From assembly GCA_030430455.1 (NCBI GenBank), contig JAUIJB010000001.1, positions 99,219 through 163,218 of the forward strand: a stretch of DNA of 64,000 nt, written 5' to 3'. Position 1 is the first letter of the stretch; every line of letters starts with the position of its first letter. Below the pieces are notes generated by a model that searched no databases, was not told the origin of the DNA, and saw only the letters and a list, made by a program, of their open reading frames with translations. This DNA is from Verrucomicrobiia bacterium. Lineage in GTDB: Bacteria > Verrucomicrobiota > Verrucomicrobiia > Verrucomicrobiales > Akkermansiaceae. Of the stretch, positions 43,538 through 52,500 are shown one piece after another. The position numbers and the translations under genes are program-made.

Positions 43538-46500
43538 ATGTCCCCCCATCCCCTTGGTGAGATGTGCCGTCGTCTTGTGACGTCACTCGACTCCCTTCGT
43601 TCCCGCCTGTTCGGTTCGCTGCTGGTGCGTCTCCTCGCGCTTGGTGCCGCCCTGTTGGGTAGTCTTCCGGCCCCGCTGTCCGCCGCTCCCCCGGAGAATT
43701 TCTACCTCGAGGAGCTGATCGGTGGATTGAACCAGCCGACCAGCATGCGCTTCCTTCCCGACGGTCGCCTGATCGTGTTGCAGAAGAAGGGCGAGATCCT
43801 GATCTGTGACGTCACCACCAATCCGGTGCAGTACGACGTCTACATGGACTTCCGCGACGCGGAGCACCTCTACGGCATCATCTCCGGTCAGGAGCGCGGG
43901 GTGCTCGACATCGCCGTCGACCCGAACTTCCCGGCCGAGCCGTACGTCTACGTCTTCTACACGCCCGCCAGCGGACCGAACGGCGCGCTGGCCCGGGTCG
44001 CCCGCTACACCCACCTGGAGAACGCCGGCGGCCTCTCCAGCCGGGGGGATTACGCCAGCGAGGTGATCCTGTGGGAGGACACCGATCCCTACAACTCCTG
44101 TTGCCACTACGGCGGCGGTCTCGACTTCGGCCCGGACGGGAAGCTCTGGCTCACCACCGGCGACCACTTCTTCGGTGCCTACGCCGACGACGTTCAGCAC
44201 GCCGGCGGCGGCGTCCACCGCTTCAACAAGGACGGCTCGATCCCGGCCGACAACCCCTACATCGACGGCAACGGCCCGAACAAGGACTCGACCGTCGCCT
44301 ACGGACTGCGCAACCCGTTCCGGTCCCGCTGGGACCTGGAGACCAACCGCTTCTTCATCGCCGAGGTCGGCGGCAACGCCCAGGATGTGGCCGCCGAGGA
44401 CCTTCACATCATCCAGTGGGACGAGGCCAGCGGCCGCCTGGTCGACGACGACTTCGGGACCGGCGGCGACAACGGCGTCTTCGACGGCATCTACTTCGGC
44501 TGGCCGACCGTCGAGGGCATGCCGCCCTACTCCGACTTCTCGAACCCGGTCATCGACGACGTCGGTGCGCCGATCTTCTCGTGGAAGCACAATGGGACCT
44601 ACAGCGCGATCAACGGCGGGGTGGTCTACCGCAAGGACCAGTTCCCGGTCGAATTCAACGGCGCCTACTTCTACGCCGACTCGACCCGTGATTTCGTGCG
44701 CTACATCAAGTTCGACGCCAACGGCAACGTCTCGCCCAACCCGGCTCCGGACAACATCGACACCGTCAACCCGGACGGCACCAGCTACCTCTTCGACCCG
44801 AGCCCGGTCGGCCGCATCGTCTCGCTCGATACCGGTCCCGACGGCGCCCTCTACTACCTCAGCTTCACCGACGCCGGTGGTGCCTACGGCCAGCCGAACC
44901 CCTCGACCCCGGGCTCGCTGCGTCGCTACGTCTACGACGCCGGGACGCGCCCGGTGATCGAGGAGTTCACCGCCGCCCCCGTGACCGGCGAGTCGCCGGT
45001 CAATGTCTCCTTCACCCTCCGCGCCACCGACGCCGGTGGCGACCCGATGACCTACACCATCGACTTCGGCGACGGCACTTCGTCCGGGCCGGTCGCGCTG
45101 GCTGACGGCGTCACCGTGGTCGTCAACCACAGCTACTCCAGCGACGGCTCGTACACCGCCGACCTCGAGGTCAGCGACGGCGTGCTGGCGGCGCACGCCG
45201 AGCAGCAGCTCGCCTTCGGCACGCCGCCGACGGTGACCAGCCTGACCGCGACCAACGACAATCCGGTGCCGGATCCCGGTTTCTTCCGCTACGGCGACAC
45301 GATCACCTTCGCGGCCACCGCGACGGACTCCGACGACAATCCGATCGACGGCGCGCAGTTCGACTGGTCGGTCCAGTTCGTCCGTCCCGGCAACGTGCAC
45401 CCCTCCGTCGAGGACGTGACCGGCTCGTCCTTCGAGTTTCCGATCCCCGCGCAGGGGCAGGGCTTCAGTGGGGGCGTCTTCTACCGCTGCTTCCTCGTGG
45501 TCACCGACAACAACGGGCTGAAGACGACCGAGACCATCGACGTCTTTCCTGAGAAGGTGAACATCCTGTTCGACTCGGAGCCGAGCGGCATGGCGGTCGG
45601 CGTCAACGGCAACCGGGTCGAGTTCACCCCCTTCGTCCTCGATACCCTGGTCAACTACGACCACGTCATCACGATCGAGGACACCAAGTGCATCGGTGGC
45701 ACGCAGTACGACTTCGTCAGCTGGAGCAACGGGCCGACCACCTCGAGCCAGATGTACGTGGCGCCCGTGGACGACGTGATCCTCGACGCCAGCTTCGTCG
45801 CCAACGGCAGCTGCACGGTGCCGCCGGGCGGCGAGCTCGAGCTCGACGGGCTGGTACTCCAGCTCGAGTCGAGCCAGAGCGTCGCGCTGAATGGTGGCAG
45901 CCTGGTCGCCGGATGGCTTGACGACTCGGGCACGGGCAACGACTTCGTGGCTTCCGGCGACCCGCAGTTCGGCGCGGTCCTGACGCCCTCCGGACTCCCC
46001 GCGGTGAGCCTGGACGGCGATGGCGACCTGCTCGAGCGGGTCAACACGATCGACCCGGTGGCGCTTCCGGCCGGCAACACCGACCGCACCGTCTTCATGG
46101 TGGCCCGTCACAACGCGGCGTCCAACTGGGCCGGTTTCACCTACGGCAATCCCTCCGGCAACCAGGCCTTCGGGCTGGTCGTGAAGAGCGGAACCGGTGA
46201 ACTCGCCCTGCAGGGATACGGCGGCGGAAACGACCTGGTCAGCGGCCAGGCCGGTGCCGGTGCCGGCTGGGTGGTCCAGAGCGCCCGGCAGTACAACGGC
46301 GAGGCGACGCTCTTCGAGGGCGGCACCGAGATCGCCCAGTTCATCCACAACTACAACACCCAGCTCGGTCGCGCCGTGATCGGCGAGGAGCTCGGCGGAG
46401 CCGGCGTCAATGCGATGGATGTCGCCGCCGTGCTGGTCTACGACCGCGCCCTCAACGACGTCGAGCGCTTCAACGTCGAGAACTACCTCGAGTCGAAGTA

Positions 46501-49500
46501 CCTCCTGAACACCGCGCCGCAGGTGACCATCAACGCGCCGCTCAACGGGGCGACGGTGGCCGCCGGGGCCTCGGTGGCCTTCAGCGCGACCGCGGTCGAC
46601 TTCCAGGACGGCCCGCTCAGCGACGTCGAGTGGAGCTCGAACATCGATGGCGCGCTCGGCACCGGTGAAACCATCAATGCCGGCGCCCTCTCCACCGGCA
46701 CCCACACGATCACGGCGACGGCGAGCGACTCGACCCTGCTCAGCGGCTCGGACTCGATCACCCTGACCGTCAGCGCCTCGGCGATCTTCGGCAGCCTCGA
46801 GGCGATCTGGCCCCTCGACGAGACCACCGGCACCCTGGCCACGGACATGGCGTCCGACCACGACGGCACCCTCGCCGGTGGCCCGACCTGGGTCCCGGAT
46901 GGCGGCCAGTTCGGTGGCGCGATCGACTTCGCCGGCGGCGCCCAGCGCATCGACGTTCCCTCGTTCGACGTGACCGGCGACGAGTTGACTCTCGCCGCCT
47001 GGGTGAAGCCGGAGTCCTTCGCCGGCTATGCCGAGGAGGCCCGCTACATCTCCAAGGCGAGCGGCACCGCGGGTTCGAGCCACTTCTGGATGCTCGGCAA
47101 CTACCAGGGCGACAAGATCCGCTTCCGCCTGAACACGGCCGTTGGTGGCACCGCGACCCTGATTTCCCCGGCCGGGCAGCTGAGCATCGGCGAGTGGGCG
47201 CACGTCGCCGCGACCTACGACGGCGCGACCATGAAGATCTTCGTCAACGGGGTGCAGGTCGCCTCGCAGGCGAAGACCGGCAACATCTCCACCAGCGGCG
47301 CGGTCGGCATCGGCATCGGCAACCAGCCGTCCGGGGCCGGTGACCGTGGCCTGATCGGCCTGCTCGACGAGCCCTGCGTCTTCTCCGCGTCCCTTGAACC
47401 GGCCGACATCGCCATCCTGATGAGCTCCTCGGCGGCGCCGAACACGGCGCCGGAGGTGGTGATCAGCTCGCCCGGCGATGGTGCGGCCTCGACCCAGGGC
47501 AGCTCGGTATCGTTCGCCGCGACCGCGACGGACGGCCAGGACGGCAACCTCTCCTCCTCGCTCAGCTGGTCGTCCGATCTCGACGGCGTGATTGGCAGCG
47601 GAGCCTCCTTCAGCACCAGCTCGTTGAGCGTGGGAAGCCACGTGATCACCGCGTCGGTGAGCGACAGCGGCCTGTTGGTCGGCGCCGACAGCGTGATGCT
47701 CACGATCGTCCCCGCGGGCGGGGGCTCCGGCGCTCCCTTCTCCGCCGACCTGGTGGTGGCCCTCGAGGCGACCGACGGGGTGGGCGAGACCGGCGGCGAC
47801 GTCGAGTACTGGGTCGACCAGTCCGGCTTCGGCAACAACCTGACCCCCGGCGGTGACCCGACGATCGGCACGGCCACAACCCCGAGCGGCCTGCCGGCGA
47901 TCAGCCTCGACGGCAACGACAAGATGGAGCGGGAGAATTCCGCCAACCCGCTGCTTGGACTGCCCACGGGTGCCGCCGACCGGACGATGTTCCTGGTGGC
48001 GAACTACACGGGTTCGGAGAAGTGGGCCGGTGCGTCCTACGGCTCGGCCGGGCCGGACCAGGGCTTCGGCTTGATCGTGCGCCACCCGAGCGGTGAGCTG
48101 GTCCTGCAGGGCTACGGCTCGGGCAACGACCTGATTTCCGGCGAGATCGGCATTGGTGCCGGCTGGCTGGTCCAGTCGGGCGTGGTCGACGGCGGAACCG
48201 GAACCCTCTTCAAGGACGGCGTCCAGGTCGGCCAGATCGTCAACAACTACAACACCGGCAACGACCGCCTCGTGGTCGGCGAGGAACTCGGCGGACTCGG
48301 CCATGTGACCATGGATGTGGCCGCCGTGCTGATCTACAACCGCGCGCTGGACAGTGGCGAGCGGGCCCAGGTCGAAAGCTACCTCCAGACCAAGTACCTG
48401 TCCGGTGGCGGCGGCAACACCGCGCCGACGGTGGCGATCACCTCGCCGGGGAACGGCACGACCGTGCCGCAGGGGCTTGCGGTGAACTTCGCGGCGACCG
48501 CGGACGACACCGAGGACGGCGACCTGTCGGCCTCGCTCGACTGGGTCTCGAGCCTCGACGGTGCGATCGGTGGCGGCGCCGGCTTCTCGACCAACACCCT
48601 CAGCGTCGGCACCCACACGATCACCGCCTCGGTGAGCGACAGCGGGTTCTTCAGTGGCAGCGACTCGATCACCCTGACCGTGGAGGCCGCCGGTTCCAGC
48701 GCACCGTTTGCCGCGGACCTGGTGCTGGCCCTCGAGGCGGATGCCGGCGTCGACGCCAGTGGCTCGGCGGTCAACGGCTGGGCCGACCAGTCGGCCAGTG
48801 GCAATGACCTCCTGCCGGGCGGCGATCCGACGATCGGCACCGCGACGACTCCGACCGGGATTCCGGCGATCAGCCTGGATGGCAACGACCGGCTCGAGCG
48901 CATCAACGCCAGCGCCCCCCTCACGGGCCTTCCGACGGGCGGGGCCGACCGGACGATGTTCGTGGTCGCCAACTACCTCGGTTCCGAGAAGTGGGCCGGC
49001 GCGTCCTACGGCACGGCTGGACCCGACCAGGCCTTCGGCCTGGTCGTGAGGCACCCGACCGGCGAGCTGGCGCTCCAGGGCTACGGCTCGGGCAATGACC
49101 TGATCTCCGGCGAGCTCGGCATCGGCGCCGGCTGGCTGGTCCAATCGGGCGTGGTGTCCGGCACCACCGGCACCCTGTTCAAGGACGGGGCGCAGATCGG
49201 CCAATACACGAACAACTTCAACACCGGCAACAACCGCATCGTCATCGGACAGGAGCTCGGTGGCCTCGGCTACGTGACCATGGATGTGGCCGCGGTGCTG
49301 GTCTACGACCGCGCCCTGGATGCCGGCGAACGGGCGCAGGTCGAGAGCTACCTGCAGGCCAAGTACCTCACCGGCGGTGGCGGCAACACGGCACCGGCGG
49401 TGGCGATCAGCTCGCCCGCCGACGGCTCGTCCGTGGCCGAGGACTCGACCCTGAACTTCGCCGCGAGCGCGACCGACGCCGAGGACGGCGACCTTTCGGC

Positions 49501-52500
49501 CTCGCTGGCCTGGGTCTCGGACCTCGACGGCCCGATCGGCAGCGGCGCGGGCTTCTCGATCAACACGCTCAGCGTCGGCACCCACGTGATCACCGCCTCG
49601 GTGAGCGACAGCGGCTACCTGCCGGGGTCCGACAGCATCACCCTGACAGTCGACCCCAACACCGGATCCGCGGCGCCCTTTGCCGGCGACCTGGCACTGG
49701 CGCTCGAGTCGGATGCCGGCGTCGATGCCAGTGGCTCGGCAGTCAACGGCTGGGCCGACCAGTCGGGCAATGGCAACGACCTGCTGCCCGGCGGTGACCC
49801 GACCATCGGCACCACGACCACCCCGACCGGGGCCCCGGCGATCAGCCTGGATGGCGACGACCTGCTCGAGCGGGTCAACGCGAGCGACCCGATCACCGGC
49901 CTGCCGACCGGCGGTGCCGACCGCACGATCTACCTGGTGGCCAACTACCTCGACTCCGACCGCTGGGCGGGTGCCTCCTACGGTGCCACCGGTCCCGACA
50001 GGGCCTTCGGCCTGATCGTCCGCGATCCCACGGGCGAGCTGGTGTTGCAGGGCTACGGCTCGGGCAACGACCTGATCTCCGGCGAGCTCGGCATCGGCGC
50101 CGGCTGGCTGGTCCAGTCGGGCGTGGTGTCCGGCACCACCGGCACCCTGTTCAAGGACGGCGTCCAGATCGGCCAGTACGTCAACAACTTCAACACCGGC
50201 AACGACCGCCTGGTGATCGGTGACGAGCTCGGTGGCCTCGGCCACGTGACCATGGACGTGGCCGCGCTGCTGATCTACGACCGCGCGCTGGACGCCGGCG
50301 AGCGGGCCCAGGTCGAAAGCTACCTGCAGACCAAGTACCTCTCGAGCGGTGGTGGCAACACCCCGCCGCTGGTGTCGATCAGCTCGCCGGGCGACGGTGC
50401 CTCCGTGGCCGACGGGGCGAGCGTGGACTTCGCCGCGAGCGCGACGGACGCCCAGGATGGCGACCTGTCGGCCTCGCTGGCCTGGGTCTCGAACCTCGAT
50501 GGCCCGATCGGCAGCGGCGCGGGCTTCTCGACCAGCACCCTCAGCAACGGCACCCACGTGATCACCGCCTCGGTGAGCGACAGCGGTTCGCTGCCGGGAT
50601 CGGACACGGTCACCCTGGTGGTCGGTGCCCCGGCGAACCCGGACCTGGTCGCCAAGTGGTCCCTCGACGAGATTTCGGGGACGACCGCTTCCGACCAGGT
50701 CGGCGGCCACGACGCCACCCTGCAGGGCGGTCCGGTGTGGCGCCCCTCGGACGGCCAGTTCGGCGGTGCCCTCGAGTTCGGCGGTGGTGCCGAACGCGCC
50801 CAGATTCCGGCCTTCGACCTCGCCGGCGACCAGATGACCATCGCGACCTGGGTCAAGCCGGCCTCGTTCGCCGGCACCGCCGATGAGGGCCGCTTCGTCT
50901 CGAAGGCCAGCAGCACGGCCGGCTCCGACCACTACTGGATGCTCGGCAACTACGTCAACGGCACGGCTGTGCGCTTCCGCCTGAAGACGGCCAACGGCGG
51001 CACCTCGACGCTGGTCAGCTCGACCGGCCAGCTCGAACTCAACCAATGGCACCACGTGGCGGCCACCTACGATGGCGCGAACATGCGGATCTTCGTGGAC
51101 GGCGACCAGGTGGCGATCACGGCGAAGACCGGCGCGATCACGGCCAATGGCGGGGTCGGCGTCGCGCTGGGCAACCAGCCCGCGGGTGCGGGCGACCGCG
51201 GTTTTGCCGGCTCGCTCGACGACGTGGTGATCTTCTCGGCAGCCTTGGATGCCTCTGAGATCCAGGACCTGATGACCATGTCGACCGGCACCCTGCCGAA
51301 CTCGGCCCCGACCGTGGCGATCAGCTCGCCGGCGGGAGGCACGGTCAACGAGGGCGCCACGGTGAACTTCGTGGCGACCGCCGACGACACCCAGGACGGC
51401 GACCTGTCGTCCGTGCTGGCGTGGACCTCGAACCTCGACGGCCCGATCGGCAGCGGCGCGAGCTTCTCGACCAACGCGCTGAGCGTCGGCACGCACCAGA
51501 TCACCGCCTCGGTGACCGACAGCGGCGCGCTGACCGGCAGCGACGTGATCTCGCTGACCGTCCAGACCTCCACGGCGACCAGCACGGCCCCGTTCGGGGA
51601 CTCCCTGGCCCTGGCGCTGGAGACGGATGCCGGCGTGGCGACCAGTGGCCCTGCGGTCACGGGCTGGGCCGACCAGTCGGGCTTCGGCAACGACCTGATG
51701 CCCGGCGGCGACCCGACCATCGGCACGGTGATCACCCCGAGCGGCCTGCCGGCCATCCGCCTCGACGGGAATGACTTCCTCGAGCGGATGGATTCCACCG
51801 ACCCGATCACCGGACTCCCGATCGGTGGCGACGACCGGACGATCTTCCTCGTGGCCAACTACCTCGGCTCCAACAGCTGGGCCGGTGTCTCGTATGGCTC
51901 GGCCGGTCCCGACCGGGCCTTCGGCCTGACGGTTCGCCACCCGACGGGCGAGCTGGTCCTGCAGGGATACGGCTCGGGCAACGACCTGATCTCCGGCGAG
52001 CTCGGCATCGGTGCCGGCTGGCTGGTCCAGTCGGGCGTGGTGTCCGGCACCACCGGCACCCTGTTCAAGGACGGCGCGCAGGTCGGCCAGTACGTCAACA
52101 ACTTCGACACCGGCAACGACCGCCTGGTGATCGGTGACGAACTCGGCGGACTGGGCCAGGTGACCATGGATGTGGCCGCCGTGCTGGTCTACAACCGGGC
52201 CCTCGATGCCGTCGACCGCGCCCAGGTCGAAGCCTACCTGCAGGCGAAGTACCTCACCGGCGCCGGCGGCAACACCGCCCCGGTGGTGGCGATCTCCTCG
52301 CCGGGCGACGGCGCCTCGGTGGACGAGGGCGCGACGGTGAACTTCGCGGCGACCGCGACCGACACCGAGGATGGCGACCTGTCGTCCTCCGTGAGCTGGG
52401 TTTCGAGCATCGACGGGTCGATCGGATCGGGCGCGAGCTTCTCTTCCAACACCCTGAGTGCCGGCACCCACACGATCACCGCCTCGGTGAACGACTCCGG